The notes under the pieces were generated by a model. That model had not been told where the DNA came from. It made no database searches and saw only the letters and a program-made list of their open reading frames with translations. From contig NZ_JAAXPV010000019.1 in assembly GCF_012396615.1 (NCBI RefSeq), forward strand, positions 1-42,279: a stretch of 42,279 bases of DNA, read 5' to 3'. This DNA comes from Rothia terrae. Its GTDB lineage: Bacteria > Actinomycetota > Actinomycetes > Actinomycetales > Micrococcaceae. Shown piece by piece: positions 8,133 to 16,668 of this stretch. The stretch's first letter is position 1. Each line of letters starts with the position of its first letter. A program made the translations under genes and the position numbers.

Positions 8133-10640
8133 GTGGCCTCACGTTTCTCAAAGACAGCGGCGGCATCGGCAACCGCTTTGGCGCTGTTGGTTGTGCCTCT
8201 GACCGCTCCGGCTCATGCAGCTGACGAGAACCGCACCTTGCAGATTCTGAACATCAACGACTTTCACGGTCGCATCAGCAACGACATTGGCATGGGTCTT
8301 GCGGCGACTATTCAGGATCAGCGCGCAGCAAACCCCAATTCCCTTCTGCTTTCAGCGGGCGACAATGTGGGTGCATCCCTCTTTGTCTCTAGCGTGCAGG
8401 CGGACGAGCCCACCCTGCAGTACCTGAACGCCTTGGGTTTGCAGGCGTCAGCTGCCGGTAACCACGAGTTTGACCGCGGCTTCTCAGACCTGATCAACCG
8501 CATCGAACCGCACGCTGATTTCCCGTACCTCGGCGCGAACGTCATTGACACCGTCACCGGCCAGCCTGCGCTTGACCCCTACGTTATTTTGGACGCGCCC
8601 GATGGCACCAAGGTAGCTGTCATCGGCGCTGTCACGCAGGAAACCCCGCAGCTGACCGACCCGTCAGCGCTGAGCTCCTTGGATTTTCAGAACCCCGTGG
8701 ACGCGGTCAACAAGTACGCGGATCAGCTTTCTGACGGCAACCCCGATAACGGTGAAGCCGATGTTGTGCTCGCGGAATACCACGAGGGTGTACGCGCATC
8801 CGACGCGATGATGGACGGCATGGTCACCAAGACCAACGCGAATGTGGATGCTATTCTCACCGGTCACACGCACCAGCAGTACCTGTTGGACGGTAAGATT
8901 CCGGGCACTAATAAGACTCGTCCCGTGATTCAGACCGGTAACTACGGCGATAATCTGGGCAAAATCGTGTTGACCTTGGATGCCGATAACAACGTGGTTT
9001 CATACACTAATGAGCTGGTTAAGCGTGAGGCTGTTCCCGCGCCCGAGAAGGTAGCGGCTGACCCTGTTTTGGCGAAGGCTCAGAAGATTCTTGACGACGC
9101 GAATGCGCACGCAACCGAGGTTGGTCAGCAGAAACTGGCTGGTCTGACCGCGCCGATTACTACGGGCTGGGATTCTGCGCAGGCGGCTAACCGCGGTGGT
9201 TTTGATCAGCGGGACCGCGAGTCAACGATGGGTCACCTGGTAGCTGATATGTACTTGTCAGCGGCTAATTCAACCGGTCGCACCCCGGCTGATATTGGCA
9301 TTGTGAACCCCGGTGGTTTGCGCGATGAGTTCCCGGGCGGCTTGCGCACTTCGCTGGATACCGCTGTTAGCGATGTGACCGTGGCTCAGGCGCTGAATGT
9401 CACCCCGTTTGCAAACAACCTGTGGACTACCACGTTGACCGGCGCGCAGCTTAAGCAGGTTCTTGAGGAGCAGTGGCAGACCACCGCGGACGGCGCGCAG
9501 ACCTCACGCGCATACCTGCAGCTGGGCCTTTCGTCCAACGTCAGCTACACCTTTACCGGTGCCCGCGATGCGAGCGGCCACGCAACGCTGAACAACAACA
9601 TCGATGAAATCTTCATTGACGGTAAGAAGGTCACCGATGATCAGCAGATTACCGTCGCCATTCCGTCATTCTTGCTCGGCGGCGGAGATAACTTCCGCAC
9701 GCTGTCACAGGGTATGGATGCAAAAGACACCGCACTCGTTGATTCAGACGCTTTCCAGTCCTACCTGAAGGGCGAGGGCACCATTTCACCGCGCTTTAAC
9801 AAGCAGGCAGTGAAGATTTCTGACGTGGCTGATTCGTACGATGCGAACGGCAACCTGACTTTCACCGCGTCCGAACTGAACGTTGATTCTTTCAAGGCAC
9901 CTGCCGTTGAGAAGCTGAGCGTTTCGGTGGACGGCGTTGAGCTGGGTACCGCGTCCGTTGAGGGCGGCACCGCTAAGGTTGATGTTCCGCTGGCGGGTAA
10001 GGTTTCTGCAGGTCAGCACGTTGTTACCCTCAAGGACGCGGCAACCGGCACCGAGACGCACGTAACGGTGGCGGTGGGCGGCAAGAAGGGTGTTGCGTTC
10101 CCCGATGTTCCAGCAGGCTCACTGTTCTACAACGAAATCACCTGGATGCAGCAACGCGGCATCACCGCCGGCTGGGAAGATGGCACATTCCGTCCATGGG
10201 TTTCTACCAGTCGTGAGGTCATGGCAGCGTTCTTCTACCGCGCAGCAGGCTCACCGGAGTTCCAGGCACCAGCTGTTTCGCCCTTCAAGGACGTCGCTAC
10301 CACCGACCCCTTCTACAAGGAGATTGCGTGGATGCACCACGAAGGAATCGCTAACGGATGGAGTGATGGTACTTTCCGCCCCGCAGAACCTGTTAGCCGC
10401 GAAGTTGCTGCAGCGTTCTTCTACCGCGCAGCCGGCTCACCTGAATTCCAGGCACCGGCGAACTCTCCCTTTAAGGACGTCTCAACTTCCGACGTCTTTT
10501 ACAAGGAAATCGCGTGGATGTCATCCAGCAAGCTCTCCACAGGCTGGGCTGATGGTACTTTCCGCCCCGGTGCGGACGTAACACGTGAAGTATCCGCAGC
10601 GTTCTTCTACCGTGCTGACCAGAACGGCGTGAAGTTCTAG
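8133..10640 (+). CDS. Secreted 5'-nucleotidase/2',3'-cyclic phosphodiesterase family enzyme with three SLH repeats
   Basis: 835 residues from a GTG start preceded by TAGGAG. A Sec signal peptide (about residues 1-29, ending APAHA) is followed by a metallophosphatase domain with NINDFHGR, AGDN, AAGNHEFDRG and TGHTHQQY, all metal-site motifs. A 5'-nucleotidase C-terminal domain follows (IVNPGGLRDEF near residue 390). From about residue 655 come three tandem SLH-type repeats of 62 residues (F-x-D-V ... I-x-W-M ... DGTFRP ... AAFFYRA), encoded by 186-bp DNA repeats. The enzyme should dephosphorylate extracellular nucleotides for uptake or signalling, held at the wall by the SLH part. It has its own promoter region and a terminator just downstream. 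No LPXTG signal is present. Confidence 0.9.
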   Translation: MASRFSKTAAASATALALLVVPLTAPAHAADENRTLQILNINDFHGRISNDIGMGLAATIQDQRAANPNSLLLSAGDNVGASLFVSSVQADEPTLQYLNALGLQASAAGNHEFDRGFSDLINRIEPHADFPYLGANVIDTVTGQPALDPYVILDAPDGTKVAVIGAVTQETPQLTDPSALSSLDFQNPVDAVNKYADQLSDGNPDNGEADVVLAEYHEGVRASDAMMDGMVTKTNANVDAILTGHTHQQYLLDGKIPGTNKTRPVIQTGNYGDNLGKIVLTLDADNNVVSYTNELVKREAVPAPEKVAADPVLAKAQKILDDANAHATEVGQQKLAGLTAPITTGWDSAQAANRGGFDQRDRESTMGHLVADMYLSAANSTGRTPADIGIVNPGGLRDEFPGGLRTSLDTAVSDVTVAQALNVTPFANNLWTTTLTGAQLKQVLEEQWQTTADGAQTSRAYLQLGLSSNVSYTFTGARDASGHATLNNNIDEIFIDGKKVTDDQQITVAIPSFLLGGGDNFRTLSQGMDAKDTALVDSDAFQSYLKGEGTISPRFNKQAVKISDVADSYDANGNLTFTASELNVDSFKAPAVEKLSVSVDGVELGTASVEGGTAKVDVPLAGKVSAGQHVVTLKDAATGTETHVTVAVGGKKGVAFPDVPAGSLFYNEITWMQQRGITAGWEDGTFRPWVSTSREVMAAFFYRAAGSPEFQAPAVSPFKDVATTDPFYKEIAWMHHEGIANGWSDGTFRPAEPVSREVAAAFFYRAAGSPEFQAPANSPFKDVSTSDVFYKEIAWMSSSKLSTGWADGTFRPGADVTREVSAAFFYRADQNGVKF

Positions 10641-10666
10641 GAGGCTCTCAAGTAGAAGCCCACAAT

Positions 10667-10713
10667 AAAAGGCTCTGACAAGCACCGAAGGGTGCGGGTC
10701 AGGGCCTTTTTGC
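10667..10713 (+). terminator. Terminator of the nucleotidase gene
   Basis: AAAGGCTCTGAC-AGCACC pairs with GGTGC-GGTCAGGGCCTTTTT around a GAAG loop, directly downstream of the stop at 10640 and ending in a T run. Confidence 0.85.
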
Positions 10714-10874
10714 GCATTGTTTTTGCACCGACGAACGTGATGTTATACCTGCCCCAACCGTCATATAGTATGTAAAACTAACTTTTTGCGGTGTGGTGAG
10801 CCACGTTTCACACTAGCCCTGCTAGGTTGAGAGAAACGCTGAAACCAGCACCGCTGTTTTGACAAGGAGCTCTC

Positions 10875-12320
10875 ATGGGCACGTTCTCACATACCTCCAC
10901 CTATAAGCACCCGGTAGAAACCGTCGCTGCGTGGCACATGCGCAAAGGCGCGCTCACCCGCGCCACTCCCCCGTGGTCAGGCTCCGTCGAATCAGACAAA
11001 GGCGTTGAAGAGGGAGTCCAAGCTAAGCTCAAAATGGCGATTCCCGGCTCAAAAGGCCTAGCCAATCGCTCATGGACGGCACTCATCACGGACGTCCACG
11101 ACTCCGGTTTTTCCGACATCATGCTGGAAGGCCCACTCAGCACTTGGAAGCACACCCACAAATTCTTGGGCACCGCCAACCAGACCGTTATTCGCGATGA
11201 CATCGAATTCACCGTTGCAGGCGGCGAAGACCTAAAATCACGCGCCATCGAGAAGAACTCAGGCGCCCTCGAATTCGCCGGCAACGTGCGCGGCGGCACC
11301 GAAATCGTCGCATCCAAGGTGGCAGCACGCCACCTCGAAAAAGTCTTCGCCGACCGCGCCCGACGCATCGAAGCCGACCTTGACTTCCAAGCACGCTACG
11401 CGGACATCGCGCCGAAAACCATCGTCATCGCAGGCGCATCAGGCATGGTGGGCCAGCAGGTTTCAGCCTTACTCACCACCGGCGGCCACACCGTGCGCAC
11501 CCTAGTGCGCCGCAACCCCGAAGACGACAACGAGTACGCGTGGGACCCCGATAAGGGCGAGATCGACGAAACCGCGCTCATTGGTGCGGACGCCGTCATC
11601 CACCTGGGCGGCGCGTCCATCAACACGCGATTCAACGAGAAAAACAAGAAGAAAATTCTCGAATCACGCACTACATCCACCGGGCTGCTGGCGCGCACTA
11701 TCCAGCGTTTGCAGGGCGCCGGGAAAGGCCCGAAAACTTTCGTGGTGGCATCAGCCATCGGTTACTACGGCGCCGACCGCACCGGCGAAACCCTACGCGA
11801 AGACTCAGTAGCGGGTAACGACTTCCTCGCTGAGGTCTGCCAGAAATGGGAGGCAGCCGCCGACCCCGCACGCGAGGCGGGTGTTCGCGTCGTTCATGTG
11901 CGCACCGGTATTGTGCTCACCCCGCTGGGCGGTTTCTTGAAACTGCAGATGCCGCTGTTTTTGAGTGGAACCGGCGGAACCATCGGCAAGGGCGACAACA
12001 TCCAGTCGTGGATTTCGCTGGATGACATCGCCGGTATCTACGTGCATGCCGTACTGCGCGACTCGGTGGAGGGACCGGTCAACGCTGTCGCCTCATCACC
12101 GGCGAGCGCAAAGAAAGTTGCGCGCCTGGTAGGTCAGACGCTCAAGCGCCCGGCGCTGATGCGCGCGCCGAGGGTCGCGTCCGATGCGTTGCTGGGCAAA
12201 GAGGGCACCGACCAGCTGGCACTGGCAGACCAATTTGTGTCTAACGAAAAACTAGTGAAGAGCGGGTACGTCTTCTTTGACGACCAGCTCAGCGGCGCCC
12301 TGAAGCACGCGCTGGGATAG
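10875..12320 (+). CDS. TIGR01777-family NAD(P)-dependent epimerase with N-terminal START-like domain
   Basis: 481 residues from ATG 10875, preceded by AAGGAG at good spacing. Residues 1-165 look like a SRPBCC/START-like domain (MGTFSHTSTYKHPVETVAAW). The rest is an SDR-type epimerase with the Rossmann motif IVIAGASGMVGQQVSALL near residue 178 and GYYGADRTGETL (Y-x-G-x-R) typical of the YfcH/SDR39U1 branch, then VRTGIVL and the PALMRAPR-containing C-terminus. The fusion is common in Actinobacteria. The substrate is unknown across the family. Transcription appears monocistronic, ending near palindrome A1. Confidence 0.88.
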   Translation: MGTFSHTSTYKHPVETVAAWHMRKGALTRATPPWSGSVESDKGVEEGVQAKLKMAIPGSKGLANRSWTALITDVHDSGFSDIMLEGPLSTWKHTHKFLGTANQTVIRDDIEFTVAGGEDLKSRAIEKNSGALEFAGNVRGGTEIVASKVAARHLEKVFADRARRIEADLDFQARYADIAPKTIVIAGASGMVGQQVSALLTTGGHTVRTLVRRNPEDDNEYAWDPDKGEIDETALIGADAVIHLGGASINTRFNEKNKKKILESRTTSTGLLARTIQRLQGAGKGPKTFVVASAIGYYGADRTGETLREDSVAGNDFLAEVCQKWEAAADPAREAGVRVVHVRTGIVLTPLGGFLKLQMPLFLSGTGGTIGKGDNIQSWISLDDIAGIYVHAVLRDSVEGPVNAVASSPASAKKVARLVGQTLKRPALMRAPRVASDALLGKEGTDQLALADQFVSNEKLVKSGYVFFDDQLSGALKHALG

Positions 12321-12336
12321 TTTCTGTATTCTATTT

Positions 12337-12410
12337 CCGTCGAGATCCTGATTAATCGACGAAATCCTGTTTTAAATCAGGATTTCGTCGATTAATCAGG
12401 ATCTTGACGG
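12337..12410. repeat. Family A long palindrome (copy A1)
   Basis: 33-base arms 12337-12369 and 12378-12410 pair completely apart from one G-T position, around an 8-base AT loop. Core: GATCCTGATTAATCGACGAA then ATCCTG. It lies between convergent genes, where it could stop transcription from both sides, but no U tract follows. Confidence 0.85.
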
Positions 12411-12432
12411 ATGTCTAGGTAAGCAGTGCGCG

Positions 12433-13362
12433 TTAAGCAACTCTCGGTGCGCGACTGCGCCTCTCTACCGCATCGCGCACCATCGCGAGCAGGCGGTGAG
12501 GACGCGGGTACACGTCACCCCAGCCCACGCGAATCACGTACCATCCCGCGTTTTGCAGGTCTTTTTCGCGCTGACGCTCACGCAGAATCACCTGGTCAGC
12601 CGGCCCGTAGTCGGTGTATTTCAGCGCGCCGTCGAACTCGATGATGATTCCCAGCTCAGGAAGAGCAAAGTCCACGCGATATATGCGCCCGGCAACGCTA
12701 ATTTCGTACTGTTGCACCAGCTCGGGCAACGCCTCATCTAGGAGGGCAAAGCGTACGAGCGTTTCCCCCGCCGACTCCGAAAGCGGGCTCATTAACTGGC
12801 CTACCCGGCGGGCGGTTCTGCATCCGCGTCCTTTAGATTCAAGGAGCACAGTGCGCAGATCGTCATAAGGCACCCCGGCACTGTAAACAGCTGATTCTGC
12901 CGTGACCAGCGCAGACTGCACGCTTTGCGAGGTCGCGCACGAAAGCACCGTCAGCTCTGGTGGCAGAGCCAGCATCGGCGTGCCCGCAACAGGGGTGCTC
13001 TTACCCTGAAACGCGTCGTGGTAGTGGCGCCGCAGCCCCTGCTTTTCTCCATGGATGCGACGCCCAACAATGTGCGTCTCGCGCGGAACATCAAGCGTGG
13101 CAAGCCCTTGTACTACCGCCGCTGTCTCGTGGGAAAAGACAACTTTCTCCGACAATGTTTTGTGGGTAGCCACGGCATTCAGAATGGCTTTCTCTTTAGG
13201 ATTGGCACCCTCCCACAGGTGCCGCTCACAGTAGCCGCCGCGGCACAGGGTAACGAGCTCACCCGCATCCGCACGATTTTTGATGCTCCGCGTTGAGTGG
13301 CCGCGCTCCAGCAGTTCTTGGGTGGAGTGCGCATAGTCGTAAAGTTCTTTGGTGGTTCTCAT
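12433..13362 (-). CDS. DUF559/Vsr-like nuclease-fold protein with AbiEi-like N-terminal domain
   Basis: 309 residues. The N-terminal 50 residues (ELLERGHSTRSIKNRADAGE then LVTLCRGGY) resemble the winged-helix domain of AbiEi-type antitoxins, a frequent partner of this family in Actinobacteria. The C-terminal part has a PD-(D/E)XK nuclease core: VDFALPELGIIIEFDGALKY (D-x12-E-x-D-G-x2-K), then the VILRERQREKDLQNAGW block and VIRVGWGDV. Such orphan proteins are common but functionally uncharacterised; a role in DNA repair or phage defence is only a guess. No AbiEii toxin gene is adjacent. It is flanked on both sides by family A palindromes. Confidence 0.8.
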   Translation of the reverse strand: MRTTKELYDYAHSTQELLERGHSTRSIKNRADAGELVTLCRGGYCERHLWEGANPKEKAILNAVATHKTLSEKVVFSHETAAVVQGLATLDVPRETHIVGRRIHGEKQGLRRHYHDAFQGKSTPVAGTPMLALPPELTVLSCATSQSVQSALVTAESAVYSAGVPYDDLRTVLLESKGRGCRTARRVGQLMSPLSESAGETLVRFALLDEALPELVQQYEISVAGRIYRVDFALPELGIIIEFDGALKYTDYGPADQVILRERQREKDLQNAGWYVIRVGWGDVYPRPHRLLAMVRDAVERRSRAPRVA

Positions 13363-13514
13363 GCGCCCTATAGTCGCAGAAAATGCGGATATTTGCGGGA
13401 GACGAGGTTAAATGTGGACATCCGTGTCATCCACAGGGGCGTGTGTCCACAATTGACGGCAGGTTTGCCCTGTAAAACTGTTGCTCTGCTTTCTCCTTCC
13501 GCCGCCGCTTCCGC

Positions 13515-13546
13515 CGCCGAGATCCTGATTAATCAGGATCTCGGCG
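13515..13546. repeat. Family A short palindrome (copy A2)
   Basis: A perfect 32-bp palindrome with no loop. Its core GAGATCCTGATTAATCAGG matches the outer ends of A1 and A3, as though the inner arm had been deleted. It lies in the divergent gap between the DUF559 gene and the PLDc_N gene. Confidence 0.8.
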
Positions 13547-13639
13547 CATATTAGGACGCGCATGAGGCAGGCAGCGCGGACGCAAGCAACTCCTGGCTCA
13601 TGCAGGTAACCACGGACGCATCCCCGTACACTGGTAGGC

Positions 13640-13894
13640 ATGGATCTTTCGCTGGTTTTTCAGGTGCTATTTACGGTTGTGTTTGTGCTGGGTGTGGTGC
13701 TGGCGCTGTACTGCGTGTTCACAATTCACAAGAACCCGCACATCAATCAGACCGAGAAGCTCGTGTGGCTTCTGCTCGCCTTAGCGCTGCCTATTTTCGG
13801 CCCTATCGCCTGGATTTCTAAGATGCGCATGGAAAAGAAATACGCGCAACAGGACGCTACCCAACCGGCCGAGCACGCGCATCCGGCAAATTAA
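13640..13894 (+). CDS. PLDc_N-domain small membrane protein
   Basis: 84 residues with two membrane segments: VFQVLFTVVFVLGVVLALYC (about 6-26) and KLVWLLLALALPIFGPIAWI (about 40-59). The second carries the W-x-L...P-x-x-G-P-I-x-x-W pattern of the PLDc_N (cardiolipin synthase N-terminal) family. The catalytic phospholipase domain is absent, as in most free-standing members, and the function is unknown. The C-terminal tail is charged and likely cytoplasmic. The ribosome-binding site is weak. Confidence 0.75.
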   Translation: MDLSLVFQVLFTVVFVLGVVLALYCVFTIHKNPHINQTEKLVWLLLALALPIFGPIAWISKMRMEKKYAQQDATQPAEHAHPAN

Positions 13895-14089
13895 GGAAGC
13901 AGAACTAACACTTCTAGTCAGCAAAAACTTCCTAAAAGACGCAGCGTGGTCATACCTTGTAAAGAACCGCCATCCAAACCACTATGCGGATGAGAATCTT
14001 GCACAGGAGTCACACAGGTTGATGAAAGTTGTCGCATACATCTCTTAGCTAATTTTGTAATACATACAGCGCAAGAGAGGATGCCTGAC

Positions 14090-14689
14090 ATGACCACTGC
14101 TAATAGCAACAATGCATTAGACCGATACCAGTACCTTCTTTCAACTGCCAGCCCGCAGAATATCGAAAAAGCTCATGAGGAAGCTTTTGCGTCGATGAGC
14201 GCTGAGGAACGACAGCAAGTTCTAGCTGCGCTTGCCCGTGGTGGTGAAACCCCTCAAGACAGTTCGTCTTCTTCATTGGCGAAGGCAGCTACTCGGCTCG
14301 AGATGAAGTCGCCGGGGGCGTTGAGTGGCGTTTTCAGCAATGGGCTGGGTAGCGGCGGGACGGTGTTGGCTTCTCTTGCAGCAGGCTTTGTTGGTTCTGC
14401 GGTGTGGAGCACTCTCACCGGCGGTGATGGCGTGGGTGGACGCGCGGGGCTTCTGAGTCGCATCTTTAGCGGCGGACGCCGTGGCTTGTTCAGCGGCGGA
14501 GGGCTTGTGGGTAACACTATGCCAGGTAATTTTGGTGGTACCTTCGGTGGTCAGTTAGGCAACTTTGGGGGAGGTCGTCCTCGCGATGATATTCCCGGCG
14601 GTGGTTTTGGAGAGGGACGCGGTCGCGGAGGTTTCGGCGGTCCCGGCAGTGGTGGCTTCGGAGGTCCTGGTGGCCCTGGTGGCTTCTAA
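14090..14689 (+). CDS. Glycine-rich protein with conserved N-terminal helix (actinobacterial family)
   Basis: About 199 residues. ATG 14090 was chosen over ATG 14081 because GAGAGG lies 9 bases before it. The N-terminus has a conserved-looking helix (IEKAHEEAFASMSAEERQQV then LAALARGGE) seen in Micrococcaceae proteins sometimes misnamed cation-transporting ATPase. A short hydrophobic helix (TVLASLAAGFVGSAVWSTL) follows, and the last 70 residues are Gly-rich (GFGGPGSGGFGGPGGPGGF). No catalytic motif is visible. The layout suggests a membrane-associated protein with a flexible tail; the function is unknown. No close operon partner. Confidence 0.7.
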   Translation: MTTANSNNALDRYQYLLSTASPQNIEKAHEEAFASMSAEERQQVLAALARGGETPQDSSSSSLAKAATRLEMKSPGALSGVFSNGLGSGGTVLASLAAGFVGSAVWSTLTGGDGVGGRAGLLSRIFSGGRRGLFSGGGLVGNTMPGNFGGTFGGQLGNFGGGRPRDDIPGGGFGEGRGRGGFGGPGSGGFGGPGGPGGF

Positions 14690-14762
14690 GACTTCCCTCT
14701 TTTGGTGGTTGACACTTCGAGCGGCTAGAAAGCAAGGACCGTCCCTCTGCACCACCCCATCA

Positions 14763-14824
14763 AGATCCTGATTTATCGACGAAATCCTGATTTAAAACAG
14801 GATTTCGTCGATAAATCAGGATCT
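14763..14824. repeat. Family A long palindrome (copy A3)
   Basis: 27-base arms 14763-14789 and 14798-14824 pair perfectly around an 8-base loop. The arm differs from A1 by an A-to-T change within its first half, and the change is matched on the other arm, so the pairing is kept. It lies between convergent transcription units. Confidence 0.85.
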
Positions 14825-14875
14825 CGGCGGCAGTAGTCGCAGCAGCCCCCCCCCGTAACCCGCAGATGGTTAAAC

Positions 14876-14915
14876 AAAAAGAACCCCCGGTTACCTGAAG
14901 TAACCGGGGGTTCTT
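14876..14915 (-). terminator. Terminator of tRNA-Leu
   Basis: GAACCCCCGGTTAC and GTAACCGGGGGTTC pair around a CTGAA loop; on the minus strand the stem is followed by a U run (AAAAA at 14876-14880). It lies just 3' of the tRNA. Confidence 0.85.
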
Positions 14916-14921
14916 ATCTTG

Positions 14922-15005
14922 TGCGCAAGGGGGGACTTGAACCCCCACGATCTTGCGATCACTGGCACCTGAAGCCAGCGCGTCTGCCAATTCCGCCACT
15001 TGCGC
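14922..15005 (-). tRNA. tRNA-Leu (anticodon CAG)
   Basis: 84-base class II tRNA read on the minus strand. Acceptor GCGCAAG pairs with CTTGCGC, followed by discriminator A at 14922. The D arm has AATTGGCAGAC. The anticodon stem CTGGC/GCCAG encloses TTCAGGT with anticodon CAG. A variable arm (GATCGCAAGATC) and a T arm GGGGGTTCAAGTCCCCC follow. The 3' CCA is not encoded, as is common in Actinobacteria. Confidence 0.95.
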
Positions 15006-15175
15006 AAGCGGCGCTTTCGAGCGTGAGCTCGTTGAGCAACGAAGACTACTATACACAAAGCATGCGCAAAAAGTCCATTTAGGATGCGCGTGCACTAGCT
15101 CACAAGCCGCCGCCCCACGCGCCCGCGTCCCACCTTTTATCAGTCTGTTTACTATCGTATGGAACTATAGAGGTC

Positions 15176-15475
15176 ATGACTGAAAAATCTCACGACCTCA
15201 CGCTCACCATCGGCCACGATGAGCTGACAATTCGCGACCGCTACGAAACCCTGTCGATTCTGAATGACATTCTGATTGGCGTCATCTTTTTGGTGGGTTC
15301 TATCCTGTTCTTCTCTGAGAGTACCACCTACGAGGGCACCTGGCTTTTTGTTATTGGTTCTGTGCTGATGCTTATTCGCCCGTGCATTCGTATCACCCGC
15401 CGTTTTCACCTGCAGAAGGTGCGCGCGCAGCATCCTTCAGTGCGCGCCCCGCATGAAAGCTCCTTTGATTACTAG
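15176..15475 (+). CDS. YrhK-domain membrane protein
   Basis: 99 residues. The N-terminal part has IRDRYETLSILNDILIGVIF, matching the start of the YrhK-like domain; two membrane segments follow (about 28-50 and 55-75, the second VIGSVLMLIRPCIRITR). YrhK proteins are small and uncharacterised. The start ATG is preceded by AGAGG. It stands alone between the tRNA gene and the fhaA operon. No function is assigned. Confidence 0.75.
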   Translation: MTEKSHDLTLTIGHDELTIRDRYETLSILNDILIGVIFLVGSILFFSESTTYEGTWLFVIGSVLMLIRPCIRITRRFHLQKVRAQHPSVRAPHESSFDY

Positions 15476-15750
15476 CCCGTCAACAACCCGCCGCGCTGAG
15501 CCAAAAACCGCCGTATCTGCCCCCTCACCTCAGGGTTTTTACAGGTTTTCTACTAAACTAGAGAAGTAGTATGCATATGTTTCTGCCTTGATGCGCGCGT
15601 TTTATTCATAAAGCAAGCACTCAGGTTTTGCTCATGAAAGCCTCATGAGTTGCCCGTAAGGTAGATTTTTCGCCCGTTACCGCGAACAAAGAATGAGCGG
15701 TTGCGGCGAGGGTATGCAAGCGAGCGATAGGTCAACTGTAAGGAGGTGTC

Positions 15751-16668
15751 ATGGGTTTCATCACCAAAATCGAACAGGGTTTAGAGAAAGCCGTACGCTC
15801 CACTTTTAATAAGGGTGGGCAGTTTGAGCCTGTCGATATTGCTAATCGTATGCGCACTGAAATGGATGATCGTGCTTACGCTATTCCTTCTGGACGCACG
15901 ATTGCCCCTAATGTTTTTACTATTGAGTTCACGGCGCAGGATTTTCCGCGTGTTCAGGGGTGGGGTGCTCCGCTGGCTGAAGAGCTGTGCGATGTTGCTA
16001 TCCGCCATGCCCGCGCGCAGGCGTATTCTCTGCGCGGCTCAGTTCGCGTGACGTTTATGGTGGGCGATGATCTTGAACCCGGTGAGTTCATTGTCAATTC
16101 TTCACAAGAGAAGATTGCTGCACCTTCGCAGGACGCCACTCAGTCTGCTACTCAGCCGCCGGCACCTCACAATGTAGAACCCGCACCGGCTTACCGCGCT
16201 GAGCCTGCCCACGAGCAGTTGCCCACGCGCATCACCAAACCCACGGTAGCGAGCCCGCCGCGACGCCACGGCGCAGGAGCTTCTGCAGGCGCATCTTCTG
16301 CCGCGCATCAGCAAACGCGCATGCCCTACCCGGAGCCGGGTTATTCTGCCCCAGCATTCGAGGCACCCAAGCCGAAGGCTCAGCCTGTTCTCGATATCAA
16401 CGGGCAAAAGTACTCCATTAATTCTTTCCCCGTTGTTCTTGGTCGCGGACGCGGCGCCGATATCACCGTTGAAGACACCGGTGTTTCGCGTCGTCACCTT
16501 GAAATTGTTGAGCAGGACGGCGTGTACCTCGCCGTTGATCTTGGCTCAACGAACGGTAGCTACGTTGATGGTCAGCGCCTGCAGGGGCGTCGTGAGATTA
16601 CCAGTGGCACCGTTATTACGATGGGTCGCGCCCGTATTGTTTTTCGTTTGATGGTTCCAAGGAGCTAA
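15751..16668 (+). CDS. fhaA: FhaA: DUF3662 and FHA-domain protein
   Basis: 305 residues from ATG 15751, with AAGGAGGTG at ideal spacing. Residues 1-120 are the DUF3662 domain (GFITKIEQGLEKAVRSTFNK). A Pro/Ala-rich linker leads to a C-terminal FHA domain from about residue 213 (VVLGRGRGADITVEDTGVSR then RHLEIVE, and LGSTNGSYVDG). FHA domains bind phosphothreonine; in mycobacteria FhaA binds phosphorylated MviN and is a kinase substrate linked to peptidoglycan synthesis. It is the first gene of a seven-gene operon whose order matches the mycobacterial locus. Confidence 0.95.
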   Translation: MGFITKIEQGLEKAVRSTFNKGGQFEPVDIANRMRTEMDDRAYAIPSGRTIAPNVFTIEFTAQDFPRVQGWGAPLAEELCDVAIRHARAQAYSLRGSVRVTFMVGDDLEPGEFIVNSSQEKIAAPSQDATQSATQPPAPHNVEPAPAYRAEPAHEQLPTRITKPTVASPPRRHGAGASAGASSAAHQQTRMPYPEPGYSAPAFEAPKPKAQPVLDINGQKYSINSFPVVLGRGRGADITVEDTGVSRRHLEIVEQDGVYLAVDLGSTNGSYVDGQRLQGRREITSGTVITMGRARIVFRLMVPRS